Part shown: one piece after another, positions 39,201 to 51,200 of the stretch
Layout: the number at the start of each line of letters is the position of its first letter
Numbering within the stretch: position 1 is the stretch's first letter
Origin: Gymnogyps californianus
Taxonomy: Eukaryota > Chordata > Aves > Accipitriformes > Cathartidae
Direction: 5' to 3'
NCBI RefSeq assembly: GCF_018139145.2
Contig: NC_059480.1
Span: 11,036,428-11,100,427, forward strand
DNA: 64,000 nucleotides
Program-made: the position numbers and the translations under genes
The notes under the pieces: model-generated
Told to the model about the DNA's origin: nothing
The model's database searches: none
Seen by the model: only the letters and a program-made list of their open reading frames with translations

Positions 39201-42200
39201 CCAAATTGATTTCCCCCCCCATGATTATTTTCAGTAAGCAGACTTTTCCAGTGTGATTGACAAGTTTAATTATGATTGTCTTTTACTTAAATATCTCTAA
39301 AGTTTGAACCTAATGTGATATATTTTTATGTTTGTTTTTTATTTGAAAACAATGAAATGGCTGATACCGTTAACCATGAGATTAGTAGTGAATATGTGGA
39401 TGAAAAGCATACATGTTCATTATTACTTGCTATGCATTCTGGAACTGTCTTATCAAGTGGCTTTCAGGGAGTGTCTGTATGCTGTTATGTAAAGCCAAAC
39501 AACACTATGTACTTAAATTTTGGAAGGAAGACAGTTTTTTGAAACTGTTTTACCTTTAGGATACAGGCAACTCTTGAATGGACCTCTTAAGACTCAAACG
39601 CAAGAAATTTGCGGCTTGCAGCCTTGCTATGAAATTCTTCAATTTTTCTCTCCCTATACTGAATTCTAAAGACTTTTTCAGAATGCAGTGAATAACTATT
39701 TTCCAACTTGTAAAATTAAGTTTTATTGCTTGTATTTGTACAGTATTTGCAGTTTTAAATACACAGTTTTGAAGTTGCTGTAAGCTAATTGCTGCTACGT
39801 TACTCTTCTAAGCCCTATTAATCCATGGAAATCTGCTGCAGAGTTTGTTTAAAAGCCACCATAGTAGCATAAATAGATTGCTGTCCTTATACTATAGAAC
39901 AGGGTCTGTGCTGTATACAGCATCTTAAACTTCAGGAACAAATGGCTTGTTAAAGAAATATGCTTCGTCTATCCTTGTAGTATTTTGCAAAAGTTAGTTT
40001 GGTAAAATATCAGCTTATTTCTGTTACTAATTGCAGTGTTGTTTGTAGTCTCCTGTTGTAGTTCGATCTCAAGGACAGCAGCAACAAGAAAAGAAACAAT
40101 TTGACCTCCTCAGTGACCTTGGCTCAGATATCTTTGCTGCTGCTCCTCCTCAGTCAACTGCTACAGCAAATTTTGCTAATTTTGCACACTTCAACAGTCA
40201 TACAGGTAAGTATTCTGAGCAGTGTATCCCTTTTAAATGTATAATGTAGTTTTAATTTTTGATGACTTTAGTGTGAACTTCTTCATGAGGTATATGTAAT
40301 TTCTGTGCCTTGAGAATGTTGTATTGGTCAAGATTTCCTTTAGATCTTTATAAAGCAAGGTTGAAGACATAAATGCTGATAATCCTACTTTTTGAAGTGG
40401 GAGTTGCTGTAGCTATCTTCTATGATATGTATGATTAGACTGTTTCTGCCTACTACTAGAACTTTAAATTCTTCGGGGGAGAGAGTGAGAGGATGAGTAA
40501 CAGAATGTAGGGAGAAACTGATATTAGACCTTCAATTTTCTTTCTGAAAATTATTAGGAAGAGCATTCATGGAAAGAAAGCAGATATAGAGACTTTAAGG
40601 GAGTTCAAATGCATTGACAATAACTGTCAATTTGTTAAAAGAAAAACAAAGGCTTCCTCAGTTTAAAGAATGACCTCGTCTTTTGTGTGTGTGTCTATTT
40701 GAAAACTGAATACTACCCGTGTGGGTAGTATTCTGTAGTTTCAGAAAGAATAAACAAGCTTTGAGCATACATAGTGACTGAGGATGGGGGTAGGCCTTGA
40801 ATTCTTAAAGAATGACTTCAGTAAAATATATTGAGCCCTCAGGGTTTATTTTCAGCCACAGATCTTGAGCCATAGAAGTCTATCCTAAAGAAGTAGTTGA
40901 TTCTGTGGTCACTGAAGTATGTTGTTGCTAACTTGCATTGTAATTGTGGGAAAGTACCTTTGCCTGCCTTGTCTGAATGGGCTTTTCATCTAGTTTTTCT
41001 GAGAGAAACTGTGATGCTGCTAAGTCAACAAGAATAAGAGATATTTTTTGCACATCAGTCCTGAAATTGTTAACAGCTGAGAGGAAGCATGATGGAGGGG
41101 ACTTAAGGCACACCTGCAGAACTGACCAAAGTATCAAGGCTTTCTCAAAGTTAACTTTCAAAAAAAATGTTGTGAAATAACTGGCTGAATTCAGTAATAC
41201 TGAATAAGAATTGCCATTGCAGTGTATTTTGTAAAATCCTTAAGATTTCATGTTAATCATCTTTTTAGAGGTATATTTAAGTGGGAGAACTTGTGCTGAC
41301 TGGCCAATGTTGTACAGTGTTACTGAAGAGGCTGCAGATATTTAATTCTTTCTAATAACTTATTCTTTCCACACTTGTTGCTGAATGATTCTATATTTAT
41401 ATACACTTAATTATTCTTTGTGGGTTTCAGGAGATGAAAATTCCATTAAAGCAATATTTCAATACTGTGTTCCAAATCTAAGTAAAATTCCACTGCATCT
41501 CTGCTGGGTAATTTTTAAAAGGATAAAAAGCAATATGAACACTCCAGAATAAATATAATCTTATGAAAGAGTCTGTTAATTTCTGGCTGAATTAAGTGCT
41601 GAAAATCAAAACTGAGAGGAATACTCAGCTGTACTGACTAGTTTTCTGTTTCAATAGTTAACCATTGTGGTCATTCCCATGACTCCTTTCCATAAGTTTT
41701 ACCAGCCCAGAAACTGTTTTGGGTTCTAAATCCATTTCTAAAAGACAAAAATGTAATTCTGAGCGTGTGATAGCTGAATGTGTATTGCAGACTGGTTTAT
41801 CTGAAGGTGTTTTCTGACTTGCTGGGGTAAAACACTTGTAAGCCTTGTTCTGTGTGCAGTAACCACAGGGTAGTGTTAACTGAAACTAATATTGAAATGT
41901 TACAGACTCTTCCCTTTGGACCCCAAGGAGGGTTGATCAGTCTACCAGCTTTGGCAAAAATGAGTTTTAAGTGCTCATTTAAGGAGCTGTATAAACATGT
42001 AATTTTTGTTAGTAATCACACACTACAGCAGAGGATGGAAGAACTTGCACTTAGTCCAGCACTACTTTCTCGAAGTTTATGGTCCGGTGTTCTTGTTTTA
42101 GGGCTTTTTTTTTTTGCTGTGCCTACAGGGAAAGGAGTTTTCTCTTTCCCTTCAAGTACACTATGGTTAACTAAAGAAATCGCTGAAAAGCACCAGCAAG

Positions 42201-45200
42201 TTTAAGGTCTTCCGGTGTAAGTTACTGTTTCTGCAATTAAGACACAACTGAGCGCAGCAGCTGATAGGAGAATATTAACAAACTTGTGCTGTGATCTGTA
42301 AAGTGTAGATGGTAAAGCTTGAAAGTTATGCAGGAAGTGCAACTTCGGATATGTTCCTTTTTTCTGAGTTTTCTAATGTACTAAGCTGGCTCAGGACATT
42401 GTTGAATGTTGAAGGGGAAACATGCTGACCTTACGTTTACTGTCTGTATTTAATTTACAGAGTTACATAACTTCTGCAAAATGATGAGGTTTTGAAGATG
42501 ATGGTAGATAACTGTTCTCTGTCTGTAGTTTACAGACTGGTAATAGTGGCGGAAAAAAAAGATAAAAATTTTTGGCATGTAGACTTTCTATAAACTAATG
42601 GAATAGAAGACCTGCACAAAAGATTTTAAAAGGTGTAGTGACACAGCACAAATCTATCACAGATAACAAGGGAGAAGAGGTTTTACCCAGAAGTAGTAAA
42701 ATAGTACGACATAGTTAGTCTTCTAGAGAATTATTTTCAATTTTGTAATTGAAGATATGTGGACCTTATTTTAGGTTTTTTGTTTTGCAGTGTTTCGTGC
42801 GTTTATTCCACACTAGGTAGTGCAAACCTCACAGAAGAAACTATGCAAAGATTGTAGGGGCAGCTTGCATTGCCATGACTGGTGCTGTCATACTTCAGCT
42901 AGCTTTAGCCAGCTAGCTTTTGTATTGCCTCATTGATCTGCAGTCACAACAGCAATTGTAAATCTATGTAAATCTGCAGTCCACTGCAGTTCCTTAACTT
43001 AGGGTTGTTCTTGGGTTTCTGCGTGGAGAAATGAATTTTGGAATTGCCAGTCCATCCTTAAAAACGTGATCTACATATTGTTCAGGTACAGGAACGTACA
43101 AGTCTTACCTGGTCTTTACCTTTGTGCCACTTTTACATAGGTTTAAACTTTACCACATAAAATAAATCAAGATTAACATCTGAATGCTCTGCAGAAGAGT
43201 CTTTACAGCTCTACTATTTTAACGTGGGCCCACTTGCAAATCATGCTTTCTGTGTCGGCTGATGCAATAAAATTAAGTGGCCTGTAATATAATATGTTCC
43301 AGTTTTTAATCTAGACCCAAAAGATACTTCATTTAAGATTCTTGACATAGTATTCATTTGTATGAGTGGTTAAAATGAAAAATTTTGTCATAATTCTAGG
43401 AGTGACATTTATGTACTTAATCCTATTTGGTCAACTAAACATCGGTCACTGAGTAGCCACTATCCAATTGATGCATCAGGATGAAAGCATCACTTTCATT
43501 TTAAAGAAAGGTGCAATTGAATTCTTAATCTATTCCTCTTAAACCTACTGGTTTAAAAGCAAAACAAAAAAAAACAAACTGTGGAATTTGGACTTGAAGT
43601 CTGTAGAATGCTGTTTGAACCAATACACATGGTATAATAATAGAAACTATTTTTCCTCTGTTTGTGTCAACTTTTTCTCTGTGCACACTTTAAAGGTGAA
43701 AATTTTAGGGCAGAACTTTCCTAAGACCTTGCTTTCTCATTGCCTTTTTTTTTCCTTGCTTGTTGACTCTCTTGCTGTGGTGGGTTGACCTTGGCTGGCT
43801 GCCAGGTGCCCACCAAGCTGCTCTCTCACTCCCCCTCCTCAGCAGGATGGGGGGAGAAAATATGATGAAAAAGCTTGTGAGTCAAGATAAGGACAGGGAG
43901 ATCACTTGCTGGTTACAGTCATGGGCAAAACAGACTTGGCTTGAGGAAGATTAACTTAATTTATTGTCAATTAGTAGTAGATAGTGAGAAATAAAAACAA
44001 AACTAAAACCACCTTCACCCCTTCTTTCCAGGCTCAGTTTCACTCCTGACTCTTCTACTTCCTTCCCCTGAGCTGTGCAGGGGAATGGGGGTTTCAGTTC
44101 ATAACACTTAGTCTCTGCCATTCCTTCCTCCTCATGCTGTTCCCCTGCTCCATTGTGGCATACCTCCCCCCCAGTGGGATACAGGCCTTCACAAACTTCT
44201 TCAATATGGGCCCTTCCCATGGGCTACAGTTCTTTAAGAACTGCTCCAGCATGGTTCCTTTCCATGGGGTACAGTCCTTCAGGTATGGACTGCTCCAGCA
44301 CGGGCTTTCCACAGGCTCCAGCTTCCTTCAGGGCATCTCTACCTGCTCTGGTGTGGGGTCCTCCACAGGCTGCAGTGTGGATATCTATTCCACTGTGGTC
44401 CTCCATGGGCTGCAGGGGGACAACCTTCTTCTTCACCATGGTCTTCTCCATGGGCTACAGAGGAATCTCTGCTCTATTGCCTGGAGCACATCCTCCACCT
44501 CCCTCTTTACTGACCTTGGTGTCTGCAGGGTTGTTTCTCTCACATTTTTTCTCACTCTTCTCAGCTGCTGCGCAGTGTTTTTTACCCTTTCTTAAATATG
44601 TTACCACAGAGGTGCCACCAGCATTGCTGATGGGCTCAGCTTTAGGCAGCAGCAGGTCTGTTTTGGAGCCAGCTGAAACTAGGCGTCAGAAATGGGGGCA
44701 GCTTCTGATCTCTTCTCATGGGGGCCACCCCTGCAGCCCCCCCGCTACCAAAACTGTGCCATGTAAACCCAATATGCATGCACACTTCTAGTAAAACGTG
44801 GTATCAAGTAGAGTCAAACCTCACCCTCTCTCCCAGTATCCCCTGTGAAGGGAAATACTTGCTCTTTCATTTATATTAGCAGCATTATGGAATACAGTAG
44901 TTTGTATAAAAATGTCCTTTTAGTTTATAAATCTGTAGTATAGATGCTTTTAAAATAGAAATTAAGTGAAATAATGCAACTTTTTACTAGCATTATCTGG
45001 CTATTAAGTAACAGTACTTAAACAATCAGCATAATTTGTTTTTGTATATACTTAATCTACAAAATCCCTTCAGAATAAACAAATCCTGACCCAAAAATAT
45101 AATGTATTGCATCTGTTATTCTAGAAGGTGTTTTGTGGGCTTTCTTTAGATAGTAACTCAAGTTACCTATATATGGGTTTGTTTTGCATTTGATTAAAAA

Positions 45201-48200
45201 AAATTTTTTTCCCTTACTCCTTGCTTATAACAGTGTTTAAGACTTTCTGTGGAGCTTATCAGTTAGGCATGCAATTCCTGTTGAATCTATAGATGCTTGA
45301 ATGTCCAGCTGTTTGAAATTAGATGGGTGTTAACTTTTATTTTCTCCTATAGTATGGCACGAAAGGAAGGTGAAAACTGAAATTCTATTTGAAATTTCCT
45401 TGGACTTTATTTTGTGGATACACTCTATGAATGCTATCTTCTTGACATTGGTATTGATTTTCCATATTTCTGTATTCTGATTTAGTTTTTTAAAAACTGA
45501 ATTTTCCAGTTAAATGAATTTATAAACCTACCCAAAACTATTCAAGTGGTGCCAAACTAAATTCATCCAAGGAAGAAGCACTTTGTATATAAGGAATTCA
45601 AATTGTCAGTATGTTACAAGAATACTTTATAATTTTTACTCCCAAAGAAATGTTCAGTTAGACCACAAATTCCAGTTTTGGAAACTAGCATTTAGGATGA
45701 TACCTGGTTTGGGTTCTACAGGTATACATCTGGTATTCTGTACTTTTTGGCTGTTTTTCCCTGACCAGCCACCACTGCAAACACTCTAGGGTTAAGCTGA
45801 ACTGGACTTCATCAGGTCATGCAGTTGTGAGTAGCAGCATGTGTGAGAAGGAGAGAAGTAGCGTTAACTGGTACAGCTCTGTGAAAGTGATTCATGAAAG
45901 CTTGTTCAAAGACAACTTTCGGTTGTAGAATATCATGTATAATTTTTTAATGTAAAAAGAAATTACAAGGTAGGACATAACCCTTGGAGGCTGTCATGAC
46001 CATGAATTCAGTTAATACATCTGTTTTTGTGTTTATTTTCCATATCCATTAACATGTTTTGTTCCTTTGCAATTTACAGCGCAGAACTCTGCAAATGCAG
46101 GTTTTGCAAACTTTGATGCATTTGGACAGTCTAGTGGTTCGAGTAATTTTGGAGGTTTCCCCACAGCAAGTCAGTCTTCTTTTCAGCCCCAAAATACAGG
46201 TAGAACTCCTAGCACTTCTGATTAATACTTAATTGAAATAATCCTTACCTTTATGTTGGAAGATACTTAAGTTGAGTTTATTTCTTGCATCTGCCTGCTT
46301 TAATGCAGTCGAGCCATCTGAAGCTCTGGGGAAACTCAAAATGAATTCTTTCTGTTTGGTGTTGATTTTCTTTTTTTTCCTAATGCTACTCAGAAGTCTG
46401 ATTTATCGCACTATGTGTTTGTTAGCTCTACACCTGAAATAACTATGAAGAGAGTAAACCATACTGCTTTTGATAAATATTGAATTGACTCTATCTTATA
46501 AGAGACGTGTTTCAGTAGACCCAAAAGCACATCACAGTACCAAAAAAAGTGTGTCTATGCGTATGTATAACACATGCACACACTTCAGTATGTTTGACTT
46601 CATGTGTAGAGCCTATTGCTAAGATTTATTTTGCTTTCCTTTAATTTGATCATGCTTTAGAACTTCTGCTTGAGCTTACACTTGCTGTTTGTCTAGATCT
46701 TTGGCTGACTGACTTTCTTTTCCTTTTTTTTTTTTCTTTTGAGTGTGGTGTCGTGTTAAACTTTTTTTCAAATTTTCTTTCTCCCTTCTTATGTTAACTT
46801 TAACCCACACACAATTTCTGGCTGCCCAGCGTTCAGAACGCTTTCATCTAGCTGCAGTTTTGGTGAATTTACTTCAGCTTTTCCTCTCCAGGCTGTACAC
46901 AGTAAGTTCCACACAGTGGAAAACTCAGCTTGCTTCATTTTATGCCATTGTAGTATAGCATTTTCATTCCTACTGTTGCATATGTTTTAACTTATTGGTT
47001 ATGCTATTAGAAAGTTGTGTGTTCTGTAGCATGAGCGGAATCCTCAACCAACTGTTATAAAATGTGATACACTTAATGGAACAACTCATTTAAGTTTAAG
47101 TATGTGACCTGCCTAGATTAAATTGTCTGCACACTGAAGAGATGGAAGCTCATGGTTTCGTATTTGAACTGAAGTTCAGTTGTGTGGACCTAAGTCAGAT
47201 TTTTAAAACTGATTTACGTATCTCTGATGTCAGTGGAGACTTGGTATAAAAAGAGCTGTGCTGTGTCTTCCCCCTCACCTCTTTCCTGATTGGATGTAGT
47301 CTAAAAATCTGAGAAGAGAGAACCAAACTATCTCTCTAAACCTTGGCATGAAATCATACTACTTTTGGACTTACAGGCACTGGTTTTTTGCTTGAACGAT
47401 GACTGACATCTGAAATGGTTAAACATTGTACCATTAAGTAAATGCAAATAGTAGCTATTCATTAGACACATATGACAGGAAAAGGAAGCTTCTGTATTTT
47501 CAATATTAAAGATTCAGACAAATACTTATTTTTCTAGCAAAATATTATTGTTGAAATTCCTTTAACAGCTAATAAATAGCATATAGTTTTTCAAGATCAA
47601 ATTATGACTGTGATTTAAGCTGTTGAATTTTGGGGTTTTTGTCCCTGATCTGCAGACTGAAAAATACAAAAACTTTTTTTTTTTGTCTAATGAGCCAGTG
47701 TAACTGTGAAGGAAATGTAAACGTGTGGGATGGGGCGGGGGAACATGTTGCCTCCCGTAACCACAAAGAGGTGGGACTATTGTGCCATCAGTTACAGTTG
47801 GAGAGACTTTCTCTAGCTTTGGAGTGTTGATCATGTTTAACTTAATTTGTTACAGGTGGAAGTGCTGGATCAGTGAATGCGAACTTTGCTCACTTTGATA
47901 ACTTCCCCAAATCCTCCAGTGCTGATTTTGGAGCCTTCAATGCTTCTCAGAGCAACACGACAGCAACTGCAGCCAGTAAAGCTGCAGTGAATAAACCGAA
48001 TCTCCAGTCAGCTGACAAATATGCAGCTCTTGCTAATTTAGATAATATCTTCAGCGCAGGGCAAGGTATTAAACTTTATTCTTTGATGTGCTTATTCTAC
48101 ATGTGTATGCTTACCACAAGGATGGCTGTGCTTCTTAAAATAGTGACCGTATTTCAAAATGTCCTTTCTTTAAGTTACCAGTAGAATTTCATGTCAGTGT

Positions 48201-51200
48201 ACCCTTAATGTGTAAGATGTAAGTTTTAAGACTAACATCACTCCAAAAGGATGTCATCAGAAGACTGCTTTTTGGGAACCGACTTCCTATCAAGACGAAT
48301 AACTCTAAGCGGAAATATCTAAATAATTATGACTGCAATGATGAAAATATATAAAAATGTAAATATATATTCTATATTTGTGCTAAAACCTATAGTGAAG
48401 GCTCTTGAATGGAGAGCTACAGTTGTTACAGGGACCTGCTAGAGTAGCTTTCCTACCTCTCTGCTACAAAAAGATTTGGCTTTACTTTTTTTATAAAGTA
48501 GTAGCAGTGATACTTGGATTTAGCTGATTTTAAGTTAGGAGAAAAAACTAGTTATTCTGTAACTTTTTTCTTCTCAAATGGTGTATAAAAACTTGTGTTG
48601 GTTTAATGTAGAGCTTTGTTCTGAAATAGATTATTTGAGGGTGTGTATTTTGTTAAATTTTCTAGTTGAAGATGATGGTAGTATTCAGTCATTATTTTCC
48701 AGGGAAACCAGAGGCTCTTTGGAGCTGCAGAATGTCTATAGAAGCATGACACTTTGCTTATAGCTGATGGCTCGTTAAACATTTTTTTTCCTGTAAGCCC
48801 TAGTGCATATTTAAAGTGTCCATAACTTTTAATCTGTCCATGAACTTTCATCTAGTTCTCAATGTTGGCAGGGCAGAAAGTGAACACATCTTCATCACTT
48901 TTAATCTGGTTTCTTTCTAGGTGGTAGTGAGCAAGGAAGTGGCTTCAGTACAGTAGTGTCAGCATCAGCAGGTCCTGCGTTGTCAGCCCCAAATCAGTCA
49001 AGTGCATCTTCAGACAAGTATGCGGCTCTAGCAGAATTAGACAGCGTGTTCAGCTCCACAGCAACCTCTAGTAACGCATATACTTCCACCAGTAACGTTA
49101 GCAGGTACTCTGTTAGAAGTAGCTGAGACTTCAGCCGAAAAGTAGCTCAAAGTTGTTTCTCAAATCTGGTTTTCTTCTCTAAATGGGGAAACGTTGAATG
49201 AGTTTAGAGTTACTACTGAAATTGCATCCTTTGTTTTAAATAATAGCAGTACTGTCTGATAGGATATTATAAGATGTAATTAAGAATACTTTGTCAGCAG
49301 AACGTTCTCTGCACCCTTCTAGTCATTACATGCTAAACCTGTTAGATGGTAACGCTTTCCTGTACAGAATAGTTGCATGCATACCGAAAATCATAGCATC
49401 ATCCCTGGCAAAAAAATTATTCAGATATTTATAATGTAAATGGTGCCAACCACTTCTTTTTTTAGATCATTAAAGTAATAAATACCAAAGGCCTGTTATA
49501 GCTCTGCTTGATATTGCAAGTGCTCTTAAAGCTTCTGCTTTGCAACCTTTATGCTGGTGGCCTCTGTTCAATATTCTTTCTCCTGCTGTTGGTGGAGATG
49601 ACTTTCTATTGCTCAGCACTAGTTATCGTCTCTGACCCTGGCATCAGGGGCTCAGTTCCTGGCATCAGTGAATTATATTGCAGTTTGCAGACTGCACATA
49701 AACATTCCTTTTCTATTCTTTTACATGCCAACAATAATTGTAAGTTGTATTTAATTGTTAAACAAGCAATTCTGACTTCACTGAATGTATGAATTATTTT
49801 CAGCAATGCTTTTGGAACAGTACCTGTGGCTGCTACCGCACAGACACAGCCTGCATCTTCAAGTGTGCCTGCTCCATTTGGAGGTATGTAAGTGTTACTA
49901 ACACCATTTGTGGACTGTAAGCAAACATCTTACTAATTTTTAGTTGATAGTGCTATACTTTGACAGTAGTGATATTGAAGTTACTAAAGGATGCCAAGAA
50001 AGTACTGTTGTTGCGATGCATTTCAAATTAAGCATTTTGTTATCAATTCCTAATTTTTCATGTAATTTTAGATATTTATGCATCTCCATATAAAAGCTGT
50101 ATAAACTTCATGTGAATCAGATTGGCTATTTTTAAAAGACTTTATTAAATAAAATGTTTTTAATCTTTCAGCAACACCTTCCACAAATCCATTTGTAGCT
50201 GCCCCTGTTGCCCCAGTGGCACCTTCAACAAATCCATTCCAGACCAATAGCCGAGGAGCAACAGGTTAGGAAAAAACCGCTAAGTGTTTGAGAAACTTTC
50301 TTTCAAGACTTGCATTGATTCCTTTTTTCATAGCTGTGTAATTTGTTCCTTAAAGATCTTCTGTATTATCTGTCTCTAGTCTATTTGATGTTGTGTGTTT
50401 TGTTCAATGTAGAGTACGATATTTATGAATAGGCTGCAGAAATCAACTTCAACTTTTTTTTTAGATCAGTGATGTTTTTTATTGGGCTGAGGACATTATT
50501 TTCCAGTTTCTGGCCCAATCCTAGGATTTCAAATGGTAGCCATGAAGAATGTTAAAATGATCTGTTTAAGATCTTCTAATACTACCTAAGCTATTTGTAG
50601 TCTTTGTATTACCAGTTGGGTACCTTCCAAGACTATGACCTTGGCTTTGAAGCATGCTTCATAGCAGGTTGCCCTGAAATCAGGGATCTTGAAAGCCCTG
50701 ATGCTGAGCTGGTACACTTGCTTTTTTGATTTCTTTATTTCAAAGTCCTGAAAGCCCTCAAAATGAAAGAGCTGGAGCTAGAACCAGGAAAGATAAGGCG
50801 CTTGGACTGTTAGCTCCTCACCAGTCCCCTTATTCAGTACATTGGTGGTGTCCTTTATTTTTCTCTTTTGTAACAGTAAAGCATATGTTTAAATATAATC
50901 TTTACATTCATAAATTACACTAATTTTCTGGGGGAGGATTCTGTAGAATCATAATTCCATACACAAAAACTTAATCACTTTTTAAAAAAGCAAACTTGTA
51001 CTTTTCTTCAAAACACTGCACTTGGATTTAGATGACTGCCAGATTATGCTAATTTTCCTCTCCAAAGACATTGCTAAATTTTGGCACTTTATTAACTGGA
51101 CTTCCACAGATCTAAATCTGCTGATGTATGCATTTTAACATTGAGTTGTGCTTTGCTCAAAGTTTTAGGTAGGCTGAATTAAACTGATCAGGCTGAGTTA

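Larger units (their letters stand above)
40206..46079 (+). other. AGFG1: AGFG1 intron 5
   Basis: 5.9 kb intron. It contains a near-perfect hairpin at 40703-40741 and a 1 kb antisense solo LTR at 43776-44778. The remainder is AT-rich sequence with nothing recognised. Confidence 0.85.

Noticed and set aside
43951..44791. Open frames of 75-212 codons on both strands near 44 kb
   Set aside because: They lie inside the solo LTR and reflect its GC-richer repeated sequence; none resembles a retroviral protein.
48578..48851. Short open frames in AGFG1 intron 7
   Set aside because: No splice-compatible boundaries and no similarity to neighbouring exons.
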